64,000 bases of DNA from Engraulis encrasicolus (GCF_034702125.1 NW_026944482.1:124001-188000); one strand, 5' to 3'; shown: positions 33,401 to 44,615, counted from the stretch's first letter. Program-made: numbers and translations. The notes: generated from the letters alone by a model not told the origin.

Positions 33401-35092
33401 GTAGGTAGTATTTATATATTGGAGAAATGGATTTGTACATTTTCTTTTAAAAAAATCATTTCGTTTTCGGCCCCAAATTTTCATTTCGGTGCACCTCTAG
33501 TTGTAACTGAGTGTCTACCGGCATATGTTTCAGTGTCTAATTTACACCGCCTTTCAAAACGCGTATTTCATACCGTCATTCATTTATCAACTGTTTTAGC
33601 AACATCTAATAGGTAGCAAACATCACTTGCAAACTGGCTAAATTAAAATATTGTAAAACATTTCTGTAGCATTTATATAACTCACCAGCATGCAGACTGC
33701 ATAATGCAGCCATCTCGTTGAGCAACCAACCAGCTCTTCCAACGAGGGTAAACTACGGTTTTTATTTCCCTGGTTCATTGTTCGGTCATTTATCACATCC
33801 ATTTGCCATAACTCTAACCTAGCGTTGTAACGAGTGCCTTCCAGCATGTTTCAGTGTAAATTTCCACCGCGTTTCAAAAAGGGCATTTCGTACCGTCATT
33901 CATTTATCAACTTCCATCTGTTTAGCGATCTCTAATGAGTAACAAACATCACTTGCAAACTGGCTATTTCAATTCATAGAAGTTTATTTGGTTAGAAATA
34001 CTGTGTAAAACATTTCTGTAACATTTAAGTGACCAGGTCACCGGCATGCTGCCACTTCCTCGTTCAGCAACAAGTGAATGTTCCAATCTGTGTAAAATAG
34101 AGGGGGGTCCGCCGTTTGCCGGACCAAACCATTTTGAACAGGGGTGTTTTTACTGGTGGGATTCTTTGCAATGTATTTTATAATATGAAAATAAGAAAAT
34201 GTTTTTGCTTGTCTATGTGTTTTGTTTGCATTTCTTTGGTTTGTTATTTTGGGCTTTTGTTTGTTATTTAGTTGATTTGATTTATTTTGTGGAAGGCCCT
34301 AGTAAATCAAGTAGGCCTACACCTATAGCCTACAGGTGAAAAAATAGGCATAAATATTTAAAACCGTATAATCTTGGGGTCTTCCCCAACATTTTTCAAA
34401 ATTACAGTCAAGCTCTATGCTATTGTACCACTGTCAAGCCACAGTCCTTAGAATGTTTAATGCCTTATGTATACCTTTTTAGATGCTTGAAAAACTAGTT
34501 GCTCAGTGTGCTTTCTAGACAGTTATTTTCCTGCTATTGATGTTATGGTGTGATGAAAAGGTGATGGGATAGGATTTTTTTTTTAAAAGGATACAGTACT
34601 GATTTTTGTCATTTTTAACACTTTTTTAACAATATCGGCATCAACCGTATCGGAAATCGGGTATCGGCCAAGGGTAATGGAAAAAATATCGGTATCGCAT
34701 CGACCATTAAAAAACCTGTATCGGTCGACCTCTATAATGTATACAGCTAAATAAGATGAACATTTTGTTGAAGAAGTTTGCCCATCATGTTTTCTATGTG
34801 GTAAATGTGCCATTACTAACTTACTGGGAAACTGAGAAGTTACATTAAACGTAAACTACATAGGAACCTTTCATTCCATGAATTCCCATGTATTCTTCAA
34901 ATTTGAATCCAATTTGTACAATTCCAGCACCCAAAATGTTCTTGGAAATTTTCCTGAAAGTTTACATCCCTTTGCAAAACCAAATTGTGTTTGTAGTGTG
35001 GGTGGATAAAAGTGTGTAGATGTATGCCTGTGTTGTCGATCTTGTTGAGCAATATAACAGTAACCTCCTCATGTGCCTCCCTCTCTGTACAG

Positions 35093-35266
35093 GCTCAGTA
35101 AGAACAATATAAAGAAAGATGGCTGTAAGTCTTTAGTCAAGGCTCTGGCAAAAAACCCTTCTCACCTGATGGAGCTGGACCTGAGTAATAATGATCTAGG
35201 AGACTCAGGAGCTGAGGAGATCTCTCATATACTGAGGAATGAAGTATGCAATCTACAGAGTGTCAT
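35093..35266 (+). CDS. NLR LRR exon 11 (copy of exon 9)
   Basis: Same 174-bp exon as exon 9, with no encoded difference. Acceptor CTCTCTGTACAG, donor GTAGGT, phase 1. Confidence 0.9.
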
Positions 35267-35450
35267 GTAGGTATTTATATATTGGAGCACCAACTGATTC
35301 TTACATTTTCTTCAGAAACTTACATGTATATTACCATAGGTGCACCGATGATAATATTGTGGCTACGTTTTGTGACATTACCCTATAGCAAAAAAAAAAG
35401 AAATTAGACTAAGACTAATATTAATTTAATATGGGTTTTGCTCTCCACAG

Positions 35451-35494
35451 GCTGAACACCGAATTGAATCAATTTGGAATATTCCCACACCAAA
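35451..35494 (+). pseudogene. Ghost LRR exon in unit 2
   Basis: Copy of the ghost at 33017: intact acceptor GCTCTCCACAG and GCTGAA, then loss of exon homology. Confidence 0.6.
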
Positions 35495-35660
35495 ATTTTA
35501 ATGGAAATGTTCCTGATTTTTTTTTGTTGCTTTTTTGCTTTGCTTAACCAAATTATGTTTGTATTGTTAATGGATAAAGGTGTGTAGATGTATGTCTGTG
35601 CTATCGATCTTGTTAAGAAATGTAACTGTGACCTCCTCATTTGCCTTCATCTCTTTACAG

Positions 35661-35834
35661 GCTCAATAATATCCATATAAAGAAAGATGGCTGTGCATCT
35701 TTAGTCCAGGCTCTGGAAGCAAACCCTTCACACCTAATAGAACTGGACCTGAGTAATAATGATCTAGGAAACTCGGGAGCAAATCAGATCTCTAATGTAC
35801 TGAAGAATGATGCATGCAAACTACAGAGAGTGAT
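35661..35834 (+). CDS. NLR LRR exon 12 (copy of exon 10)
   Basis: Same 174-bp exon as exon 10, with no encoded difference. Acceptor CATCTCTTTACAG, donor GTAGGT, phase 1. Confidence 0.9.
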
Positions 35835-37620
35835 GTAGGTAGTATTTATATATTGGAGAAATGGATTTGTACATTTTCTTTTAAAAAAATCATTTCGTTT
35901 TCGGCCCCAAATTTTCATTTCGGTGCACCTCTAGTTGTAACTGAGTGTCTACCGGCATATGTTTCAGTGTCTAATTTCCACCGCCTTTCAAAACGCGTTT
36001 TATACCGTCATTCATTTATCAACTTCAATCTGTTTTAGCGACATCTAATATGTAGCAAACATCACTTGCAAACTGGCTAAATTAAAATATTGTAAAAAAT
36101 TTCTGTAGCATTTGTATAACTCACCAGCATGCAGACTGCATAATGCAGCCATCTCGTTGAGCAACCAACCAGCTCTTCCAACGAGGGTAAACTACTGTTT
36201 TTATTTCCCTGGTTCATTGTTCGGTCATTTATGACTCCCATTTGCCATAGCCTAACTTTCTCTATCGTTGTAACGAGTGCCTTCCAGCATGATCCAGTGT
36301 AAATTTCCACCGCGTTTCAAAATGCGCATTTCGTAGCGTCATTCATTTATCAACTTCCATCTGTTTAGCGATCTCTAATTAGTAACAAACATCACTTGCA
36401 AACTAGTTATTTCAATTCATAGAAGTTTATTTGGTTAGAATACAGTGTAAACATTTCTGTAACATTTAACTGACCATGTCACCGACATGCTGCCACTTCC
36501 TTGTTCAGCAACAAGTGAATGTTCCAATCTGTGTAAAATAGAGGGGTGTCCATCGTTTGGCGGACCAAACCATTTTGAACACGGGTGTTTTTAATGGTGG
36601 GATTCTTTGCAATGTATTTTATAATATGAAAATAAGGAAATGGTTTCACTTGTCTATGTGTTTTCTTTGCATTTCTTTGGTTTGTTATTTTGGGCTTTTG
36701 TTTGTTATTTAGTTGATTTGATTTATTTTGTGGAAGGCCCTAGTAAATCAAGTAGGCCTACACCTATAGCCTACAGGTGAAAAAATAGGCATAAATATTT
36801 AAAACCGTATAATCTTGGGGTCTTCCCCAACATTTTTCAAAATTACAGTCAAGCTCTATGCTATTGTACCACTGTCAAGCCACAGTCCTTAGAATGTTTA
36901 ATGCCTTATGTATAACTTTTTAGATGCTAAAACTAGTTGCTCAGTGTGCTTTGTACATGGCAGTTATTTTCCTGTTATTCATGTTATGGAGTGATGAAAA
37001 GGTGATGGGATATGCTTTTTTTTTAAAAAGGATACAGTACTGATTTTTGTCATTTTTAACACTTTTTTAACAATATCGGCATCAACCGTATCGGAAATCG
37101 GGTATCGGCCAAGGGTGATGGAGAAAATATCGGTATCGCATCGGCCATTAAAAAAACCTGTATCGGTCAACCTCTATAATGTATACAGCTAAATAAGATG
37201 AACATTTTGTTAAAGAAGTTTGCCCATCATGTTTTCTATGTGGTAAATGTGCCATTACTAACTTACTGGGAAACTGAGAAGTTACATTAAACGTAAACTA
37301 CATAGGAACCTTTCATTCCATGAATTCCCATGTATTCTTCAAATTTGAATCCAATTTGTACAATTCCAGCACCCAAAATGTTCTTGGAAATTTTCCTGAA
37401 AGTTTACATCCCTTTGCAAAACCAAATTGTGTTTGCAGTGAGAATGGATAAAGGTGTGTAGATGTATGTCTGTGCTATCGATCTTAAACTTACATGTATA
37501 TTACCATAGGTGCACCGATGATAATATTGTGGCTACGTTTTGTGACATTACCCTATAGCAAAAAAAAAAGAAATTAGACTAAGACTAATATTAATTTAAT
37601 ATGGGTTTTGCTCTCCACAG

Positions 37621-37664
37621 GCTGAACACCGAATTGAATCAATTTGGAATATTCCCACACCAAA
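37621..37664 (+). pseudogene. Ghost LRR exon in unit 3
   Basis: Third copy of the ghost exon start after GCTCTCCACAG. It is retained although the neighbouring exon of this unit was deleted. Confidence 0.6.
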
Positions 37665-37829
37665 ATTTTAATGGAAATGTTCCTGATTTTTTTTTTTGCT
37701 TTTTTGCTTTGCTTAACCAAATTATGTTTGTATTGTTAATGGATAAAGGTGTGTAGATGTATGTCTGTGCTATCGATCTTGTTAAGAAATGTAACTGTGA
37801 CCTCCTCATTTGCCTTCCTCTCTTTCCAG

Positions 37830-38003
37830 GCTCAATAATAACCATATAACAAAAGATGGCTGTGCATATATAGTCCAGGCTCTGTTAGCAAACCGTTCAC
37901 ACCTGATAGAACTGCAGCTGAGTAATAATAATCTTGGAAACTCGGGTGCAGAGCAGATCTCTGATCTACTGAAGAAAGAAGAATGCAAGCTACAAAGACT
38001 GAT
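37830..38003 (+). CDS. NLR LRR exon 13 (class A)
   Basis: A 174-bp exon, acceptor CCTCTCTTTCCAG, donor GTAGGT, phase 1. It encodes LNNNHITKDGCAYIVQAL, NRSHLIELQLSNNNLG and SGAEQISDLLKKEECKL. It corresponds to exons 10 and 12 but has diverged at many residues, whereas those two are identical. Confidence 0.9.
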
Positions 38004-38053
38004 GTAGGTATTTATATATTGGAGAAATGGATTTGTACATTTTCTTTTTAAAA

Positions 38054-38055
38054 AA

Positions 38056-38091
<36 letters not shown>

Positions 38092-38110
38092 GTATATATT
38101 GTTTATAGTA
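38054..38110 (+). repeat. CT/TA-rich low-complexity tract
   Basis: (CT)n followed by (TA)n at the right border of the third tandem unit; a likely breakpoint-prone sequence. Confidence 0.8.
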
Positions 38111-38255
38111 TATATATATATAGTACCATAGGTGCAGCTATGATAATATGGTAGGAGCATTGTGTATCAACATTGCCCCATAGCAAACAAAGGAATGTCT
38201 TTAGACTGCTAATTAGACTGTAATATTGATTGGATATGTGTTTGTCTCTCTACAG

Positions 38256-38420
38256 GCTGAAGGCATGCAGTATAGAAGATGAGGGCTGTGCTGCTCTGAC
38301 ATCAGCTATGACATCAAACCCATTACAATTGAAATATCTGGATTTGATGGGTAACGATCTTGGAGACTCAGGAGTGGAGCATATCGCTAATCTGATGGGG
38401 AAAACAAAAACAGAAATTGA
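38256..38420 (+). CDS. NLR LRR exon 14
   Basis: A 165-bp exon, acceptor TTGTCTCTCTACAG, donor GTAAGG, phase 1. It encodes LKACSIEDEGCAALTSAM, NPLQLKYLDLMGNDLG and SGVEHIANLMGKTKTEIE. The last part lacks the usual C-x-L ending of LRR exons, so it looks like the capping LRR. Its upstream intron matches that of the ghost exons. Confidence 0.87.
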
Positions 38421-38497
38421 GTAAGGAGAAACATTTTTCCCATGATGGAATATTGAAATGAACAGAAAAAATAATATGTATGGAAATCCAATCTGAA

Positions 38498-38501
<4 letters not shown>

Positions 38502-38568
<67 letters not shown>

Positions 38569-38577
38569 TGCATGTGC

Positions 38578-38636
<59 letters not shown>
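38502..38636 (+). repeat. Compound (CT)n-(CA)n microsatellite
   Basis: About 65 bp of CT, a short spacer with TTGCATGTGCTTA, then about 56 bp of CA. It lies in the last intron, 80 bp upstream of the terminal exon acceptor. Open frames across it are repeat artefacts. Confidence 0.95.
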
Positions 38637-38639
<3 letters not shown>

Positions 38640-38716
38640 ACAGTATATGTGCGCGCACATGAAAGACCACATGGTTGTAACCATCCACATGTTCCTATGT
38701 TTTTCTTTTCTTACAG

Positions 38717-39956
38717 ATATGATCGGCCGAACAAACGTTGGGGAAGGTGGGGAAGAGGTGGGCAGCCTGACCACACAGCACAGCACAAGACACAAAGTGA
38801 CAAACAGTCAAAGAGTCGTGGCACCCACACTACTGGTAGTGATGTGGACGCTCCTCCTAAGGGTGGTACTGCTACTCATGACCCTGCTGCTGCTGGAGAT
38901 GGGGGTGTTGCTACCCACTACAGTGGTGTTTGTAGTGATGTTGGGGGTGGTGGTGGTTATACTATACACACTGCTGGAAGTGGTAGTGTTACTGTCGATA
39001 CTGTTAGTGATGTTGATGGTTATACTGCCCACAGAGGCCATGGTGGTGGTGTTGGGTATACGGCCCACAGTGGTGGTGTGGGTGGTGGGTATACTGCCCA
39101 CACTGGTGGTGGTGGTGGTGGGTATACGGCCCACACTGGTGGTGGTAGGTATACGGCCCACAGTGGCCGTGGTGATGGTGGTGGGTATACGACCCACAGT
39201 GGCCATGGTGGTGGTGGGTATACGGTCCACAGTGGTCGTGGTGGTGGAGATACTGCCCACAGTGGTGGTGGTCGCAGTAGTGGTGGTAGTTATACTGCCC
39301 ACAGTGGTGGTGGTGGTGGTGGTGAAAATTCTACCAGCATCGGTGGTGGTGCTGGTGGATATGGTGCCAACACTGGTAGTTGTGGTGGTGGTCGCAGTGG
39401 TGGTGGTGGTGGTTATACTGCCAACACTGGGAATGGTGGTGGTGGTGGTGGTCGCAGTGGTGGTGGTGGTGGTGGTTATACTGCCAACACTGGTAGTAAT
39501 GGTAGTGGTAGTGGTCGCAGTGGTGGTGGTGGATATCCTGCCCACACGGGTGGTGGTGGTGGTGGTGATTACACTCCTGACACTGATGGTGGTCGTGGGG
39601 GTGGTGGCTACACTCCCCACACTGGCGATGGGTGTGGGGTTGGTGTTGGTGGGAATGGTAGTGGTAGTCGGGGGAATGGTAGTGGTAGTGGTGGTGGTGG
39701 TAGTGGTAGTGATGGTGGTGGTGGTGGTTACACTAACTATCCTGGTGGTGGTGGTGGTGGTGGTAGTGGTAGTGGTGGTGGTGGTGGTTGCACTGCCTAC
39801 ACTGGTGGTGTTGGTCATGACACTGATGCTTCTTCCCATAGAGGTGCGGGTGCTACTGTTGACACAGGTAGCCATGCTCCCGGTGCTGCTTCCAACAGAG
39901 GTGCCCGCCAACCTCCCCAGATGTCAAGGGGGCAGCAAAGACGGGGACAGAGATAA
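38717..39956 (+). CDS. Terminal exon: 412-residue Gly-rich repeat tail
   Basis: Acceptor TTTTCTTTTCTTACAG; the first base completes the codon left by exon 14 (GA+A) and the resulting frame is open to TAA at 39954-39956. It starts YDRPNKRWGRWGRGGQPDH, then a polar linker, then about 17 irregular repeats of the type GYTAHSGG/GYTANTGG separated by Gly runs (residues about 75-370), and ends in a Pro/Arg/Gln-rich KR-poor tail (ARQPPQMSRGQQRRGQR). The DNA is GGT-rich, so all frames tend to be open, but only this one joins exon 14 in phase. No B30.2, signal or membrane segment. Fish NLRs are not known to me to end this way. It is either a true low-complexity tail created by triplet expansion or read-through into non-coding repeat DNA. 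Confidence 0.55.
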
Positions 39957-40905
39957 TGGCAGTGTGTGTTACCAAGAGGTGGATGAGGCTGCGACGGAGG
40001 TGGTAGCAGTGTGTCTGTGACCAGAGAGACGTTTGAAACTGAGATAGGGTATGGAAGTGGTAATGACTGGTGGGATGGGGGTTGCAGAGAGTGAACTGGA
40101 CGGGAGTGCCTTCACTGAGCCTTGTGGGTGCAGTCTGTGTGACATGAATGTCACAGAGAAATATGACACCATTGAGTGTGATCAGACTGGTCTCAGGCTG
40201 ATTTTACATGCCGAGTGATGTAAAGCCGCTTAACACTCATATGCCCGATGATCAAATTTACACAATTGTTTGTTGTTGTTGCCATTTGTGACTTTGCCAT
40301 GTCTGCAGAAGCCAGTTTAGCATTAGATTCAGGGACTACTGTAGATCTTTCTATATATATTTAGGAAAAGGGGAACATTTTAGCTATTCGGGTAAATAGA
40401 ATATCAAGTGTTTGTGTGTTGAGATGATGTTATATATAGTATATACCACATTTGTACACCACTTATGTCATTTNGTAATCATGTTTTTTTTTCCTTATAT
40501 TTAGCTCTGGAAACATTAGTTCTCTGTGACCAATCCACTTAAACTGTTAGATGTTTGTGAGCGCTATTCATTTAACTGACATCTGTATGATCATGTAAAT
40601 AGACATATTTTCCTGAAATAGTAACCATTATTTTACATGCATATTTGTGATGGTAAAATATCTTACTACTATTGAGTGGAACTCAACGCAGGGACTCAGC
40701 AGGCCACAAGCATCAGTCATAAGTGCAGAACCTGTATACTGTTTTTTTGGTATATTGTACATATTAGTTATTTTACAGGCACATTTGTGACGCTCTAATG
40801 TCCTCCTGGCATCGACTTAACCCCAATCATCTGTTACTGCACATACGTGAGCCGGATATGCGATATTTGTGCTGAATTAAATGTATATATCAAAGACTGT
40901 GATTA
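39957..40905 (+). other. Probable 3' UTR of the LRR gene
   Basis: No coding frame follows the stop. A possible polyadenylation signal ATTAAA is at 40876-40881, with TG-rich sequence just after it. A single unresolved base is at 40474. Confidence 0.35.
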
Positions 40906-41915
40906 TTGTGAGTGACAGAAAAATTATACCGTATGCTCCCTTTTTGCCTACAGTGTTTGTGCCTGTGTTTCAATTAACAATTCACTTTTGTAGCCTCTTA
41001 CTGCAGCAGGGGTTGCCGGCGACCCTATTCACTTGCTGAAAATGCTTAACTACATCATAACAACATTGCTATGACATTACAGAGAGCCACAGTGCTGCGC
41101 TAAGGGGTTAAATAGCAGTTTTGTATCTTACCATTTATGTTGTACTGGCAACTTAAATATGTTGGCTAATTAAAATATTTTGTAAGTTGACCAAATTTCT
41201 TCACATGTTCATTCATTCATTCATTCATTCATTCATTCATTCATTCATTCATTCATTCATTCTCCAGTCCACAACAATCATCTGAAAGTCACTCGGTCTA
41301 TCTTTCTTGAGGCATCCATGCAATGTGAAAGGTTATTCTTGGAACTATAAATATCTTGTTTATGAAACAGTGACACCATAGTTAAAATCCTAACACTGGA
41401 TTTTGGACATCCAAACAACCCAGGGGTGCATTTCTGGAAAGCGAAGTTGCTAACTATGTTAGCTACTTTGTTGTTTGCAATGCAATTTCCCATTGGCGTG
41501 CTTTGCTTTCAAAAATGATTTTGCTATGCTACTTTTGAGATTATTATAGTAAAAGGGGATGTTTTTGTCTTGACATTTCCTCTTGATGTGAGCTAATGCC
41601 CTGCCCTGACTGTTCCACTTCTGCCACCTACAGGAACAGTTAGAACAGGCGTAGAGCTCTGAAATTTTAACACAATATAGGACAGACTGTCCTCAAGGCG
41701 TGGCTGTAAAAAAATGCAATTATTGGCGGCCGCCGCCAAAGGCAGGCGTCACTCTTCGAGGCAGGGGCGTCACTCTTCGAAATGACGTCAGCTGCCGCCC
41801 AAGGCAACCAATGAGTTAATCCAAAATAAGCATCAGACAAAGGTTGCAAAGATACAAAGAACTAGGTTAACATGTATCATTCATAACATTCCATTTAATA
41901 GACCTATATTTATAC
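40906..41915. other. Intergenic DNA
   Basis: Holds an (ATTC)n microsatellite at 41208-41262 and nothing else that I can name. Confidence 0.5.
41208..41262 (+). repeat. (ATTC)n microsatellite
   Basis: About 13 pure copies of the tetranucleotide. Confidence 0.95.
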
Positions 41916-42694
41916 CAGGGCTTTGAACCGGTTCAAGGAACGAAAACGAAAACCGGGAACTTTTTGTATTTTACAGGAAACAGAAACGAAACCGGAAACG
42001 TTATTATTTTTTATGTTCTGGAACGGGAACACTTATTTAAAAATAATGGTAACCGGTTAATACCGGTTAATACCGTTCCTCAAACAAAAAAAAAGTAATT
42101 ATTTTCCTGTTACCATGACAGCTGAGGTTCACGTCCTGTGTGACATCAGACACTGAATGGAGTGAGAGCTGTGGATTACAAAGTCTCCACTCCACATCTT
42201 AAATAAGAGAAACCACTGTCATACAATAGGGCAGAGTTTCCATTGCATCATTGTAAGACATTGCAGAGAAGCGCGTGTAAAGCGCACCGAGAATGTTCGA
42301 CGTTATTGGGCATCCATGGCCGCTTCAAATATGCACAAACTCACAATGTCTATCATAGCGCTCCCCGTGACCCAAGTCAGCGTGGAGCACGCATTTTCAT
42401 CATTGAGGTTTATTCTCCGCTTCTCCGCTTAGGTCGTCCCTGAATGACAAAATTCTGGAGGATATTCTTTTCATCCTCTTGAATAAACAGTTTGGAATGT
42501 AGGCCGACGTCAGTTAGGCCTATGGGGAGTGATCAGCTGACAGGACCGAAATTAACCGTTCCGGGAACAACATTTTTTTGTTCTAACCGGTTCGAGAACG
42601 TCAATTTATTGGAGGAACTCATAACCGGAAACGTTATAATTCCGTTTCTGTTCGGAACGGAACGATTGGGAAAAAATAACGGTTCAAAGCCCTG
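41916..42694 (+). mobile_element. 779-bp hAT derivative, copy 1
   Basis: Termini CAGGGCTTTGAACCGGTT and (reversed) CAGGGCTTTGAACCGTT, flanked by 8-bp ATTTATAC/ATTAACAC (41908-41915, 42695-42702; 6 of 8 match). The size is exactly that of copy 2, which lies inverted 162 bp away. It retains the 3' end of a hAT transposase gene. Confidence 0.85.
42286..42502 (+). pseudogene. hAT transposase C-terminal (dimerisation) remnant
   Basis: The frame from 42286 reads WASMAASNMHKLTM, then LPVTQVSVEHAFSSLRF, the start of the hAT dimerisation domain, to a TAG at 42430-42432. An overlapping frame from 42428 continues RSSLNDKILEDILFILLNKQ to a TAG at 42500-42502. The two halves are offset by a frameshift. 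The zinc finger and catalytic core are absent, so this is the leftover end of a deletion derivative. Confidence 0.75.
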
Positions 42695-42856
42695 ATTAAC
42701 ACTATATTTTAAAAAATGTCTCTCATGTTTCTCACCCTCTAGTTTTCCATTCCTTAATGTCTGCACTAAGGTGCAAAAAAATGCACATAGGCCATCCATT
42801 CATAATGCATATTTTTTACCCCACTAACCAATGGAATGTGTTATAGATGTCACAAG

Positions 42857-43635
42857 CAGGGCTTTGAACCGTTATTTTTTTCCAAACGATTCATTCCGAA
42901 CAGAAACGGAATTATACCGTTTCCGGTTACGAGTTCCACCAACAAATTGACGTTCCCGAACCGGTTAGAACCAAAAAATGTTGTTCCCGGAACGGTTCAT
43001 TTCGTTCCTGTCAGCTGATTACTCCCCATAGGCCTAACTGACGTCGGCCTACATTCCAAACTGTTTATTCAAGAGGATGAAAAGAATATCCTCCAGAATT
43101 TTGTCATTCAGGGACGACCTAAGCGGAGAAGCGGAGAATAAACCTCAATGATGAAAATGTGTGCTCCACGCTGACTTGGGTCACGGGGAGTGCTATGATA
43201 GACATTGTGAGTTTGTGCACATTTGAAGCGGCCATGGATGCCCAATAACATCGAACATTCTCGGTGCGCTTTACACGCGCTTCTCTGCAATGTCTTACAA
43301 TGATGCAATGGAAACTCTGCCCTATTGTATGACAGTGGTTTCTCTTGTTTAAGATATGGAGTGGAGACTTTGTAATCCACAGCTCTCACTCCATTCAGTG
43401 TCTGATGTCACACAGGACGTGAACCTCAGCTGTCATGGTAACAGGAAAATAATTACTTTTTTTAAGTTTGAGGAACGGTATTAACCGGTATTAACCGGTT
43501 ACCATTATTTTGAAATAAGTGTTCCCGTTCCAGAACATAAAAAATAATAACGTTTCCGGTTTCGTTTCTGTTCCCTGTAAAATACAAAGAGTTCCCGCTT
43601 TTCGTTTTCGTTCCTTGAACCGGTTCAAAGCCCTG
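42857..43635 (-). mobile_element. 779-bp hAT derivative, copy 2 (inverted)
   Basis: Same length and sequence family as copy 1 in opposite orientation, flanked by 8-bp GTCACAAG/GTCCCAAG (42849-42856, 43636-43643; 7 of 8 match). Its own transposase remnant lies at 43049-43265 on the minus strand. With copy 1 it forms a large imperfect palindrome with a 162-bp spacer. Confidence 0.88.
43049..43265 (-). pseudogene. hAT transposase C-terminal remnant, copy 2
   Basis: Minus-strand counterpart of 42286-42502 with the same dimerisation-domain motifs and the same kind of frame break. Confidence 0.65.
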
Positions 43636-43872
43636 GTCCCAAGGGTGACTTGGGTGGGCCCGAGAACTGAAAACCCTTGACGTTGTTCCCAGGGGGAGCC
43701 TTTTAGTGATGCACCTCGAAATGTAAACACAAGGCTGCCCTGTTTACTTTGAATGACTAGCAGTCACAGTGGGTTTACATACAGTGTTCAATCTCGCCCT
43801 CCAACCCGTGCCTGCAGTTCACCTAGGGAGCGCTGTCAAGACAGCAGAGCTCATAAGGCTGGCGCTAATAAC

Positions 43873-44263
43873 TAGTGTTGCACCGATACAATTTTTTGGC
43901 CCCGATACCGATACCCGATACCTGGCTGTGCAGTATCGGCCGATACCCATACTATACCGATACCGATACCGATACCACCCTATTTGAAATCTATATACTG
44001 TATATGAAGGGCTGTAGTGCATACTATTTGGATGTAAAATCATTGCATGGCTTTGTCAGGCTGCTGCCTACCTTTGTGAAACAGGAAAACGACTAATACA
44101 AAGTGAATCCAGCAAAACTTTTTATACTTTTTAAATAGCCAACCTCTATGAAATAACTGATTTCAAGGCTGTTGAAGTGTCATACAAGCATCTGTAAATG
44201 GTATCGGTACCCAATTTGTTGGTACTCGCCGATACCGATACCACCATTTTAGTGCCGATCCAC
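43873..44263. mobile_element. hAT-like end, cut by assembly gap
   Basis: Begins TAGTGTTGCACCGATAC and is rich in CCGATACCGATA repeats at both ends (43903-43978 and 44202-44258), as in fish hAT MITEs. The right terminus is lost in the gap. Confidence 0.5.
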
Positions 44264-44363
44264 NNNNNNNNNNNNNNNNNNNNNNNNNNNNNNNNNNNNN
44301 NNNNNNNNNNNNNNNNNNNNNNNNNNNNNNNNNNNNNNNNNNNNNNNNNNNNNNNNNNNNNNN
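44264..44363. other. Assembly gap (100 N)
   Basis: Exactly 100 N, the usual placeholder for a gap of unknown size. Frames through it are meaningless. Confidence 1.
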
Positions 44364-44454
44364 GTATTAAGTTCAAGGGACTTGCATTAAAGGTACACTG
44401 AATTTCCCCCTGGGGATTAATAAAGTTACTCTACTCTACTACTACTCTACACTG

Positions 44455-44615
44455 TGTAATATTTTTACTAGTCTGTTTCCAGACGTCATACTGCCCATTC
44501 ACATTCCCTTTTTCATGAATACTTAGGCCTACCGCCACCATCTAATTCTAAGTATTCAGTATGACTGGGAAAATTGCACTTTCCATACACTTCCATGCAC
44601 TTTCCATTGTCCACC
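44455..44615. mobile_element. Fragment of the GGGACACTGTG MITE family
   Basis: Shares TTTTTCATGAATACTTA, AATTCTAAGTATTCA and GACTGGGAAAATTGCACTT-like sequence with the fuller copy at 56908-57265. Neither end is present. Confidence 0.55.

Larger units (their letters stand above)
31038..33467 (+). repeat. Tandem segmental duplication, unit 1
   Basis: Starts within the right end of the 27601-31069 hAT at CGGCCCCAAATTTTC and runs 2430 bp. It holds hAT-derived sequence, an internal tandem pair (about 31072 and 31394, period about 322 bp), the right end of the 24761-32300 hAT, LRR exons 9 and 10 and a ghost exon. Two more units follow head to tail. Confidence 0.9.
33468..35901 (+). repeat. Tandem segmental duplication, unit 2
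   Basis: 2434 bp, beginning at the same hAT-derived base as unit 1. Exons are unchanged while introns and hAT-derived parts show scattered substitutions and small indels against unit 1, so the copies are real and not a simple assembly repeat. Confidence 0.9.
35902..38054 (+). repeat. Tandem segmental duplication, unit 3 (deleted)
   Basis: Third copy, shorter by about 280 bp. At 37485/37486 the sequence jumps from ATCGATCTT to AAACTTACATG, removing what corresponds to 32610-32881 in unit 1, that is exon 9 with its splice sites. The unit ends at TTAAAAAATCTCTCT, where a CT/TA-rich tract replaces the hAT end. Confidence 0.9.

Noticed and set aside
38808..39911. 367-codon Thr-rich antisense frame
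   Set aside because: Shadow of the same triplet repeat (ACC on the minus strand); no domain, no promoter.
38572..40020. 482-codon Val/Leu-rich open frame over the GGT repeat
   Set aside because: It starts in the (CA)n tract upstream of the splice acceptor and is out of phase with exon 14. GGT-rich DNA is open in several frames.
42243..42443. 66-codon frame in hAT copy
   Set aside because: Out of frame with the recognisable hAT dimerisation motif that overlaps it.
44146..44401. Open frames across the N gap
   Set aside because: They consist mainly of unresolved codons.
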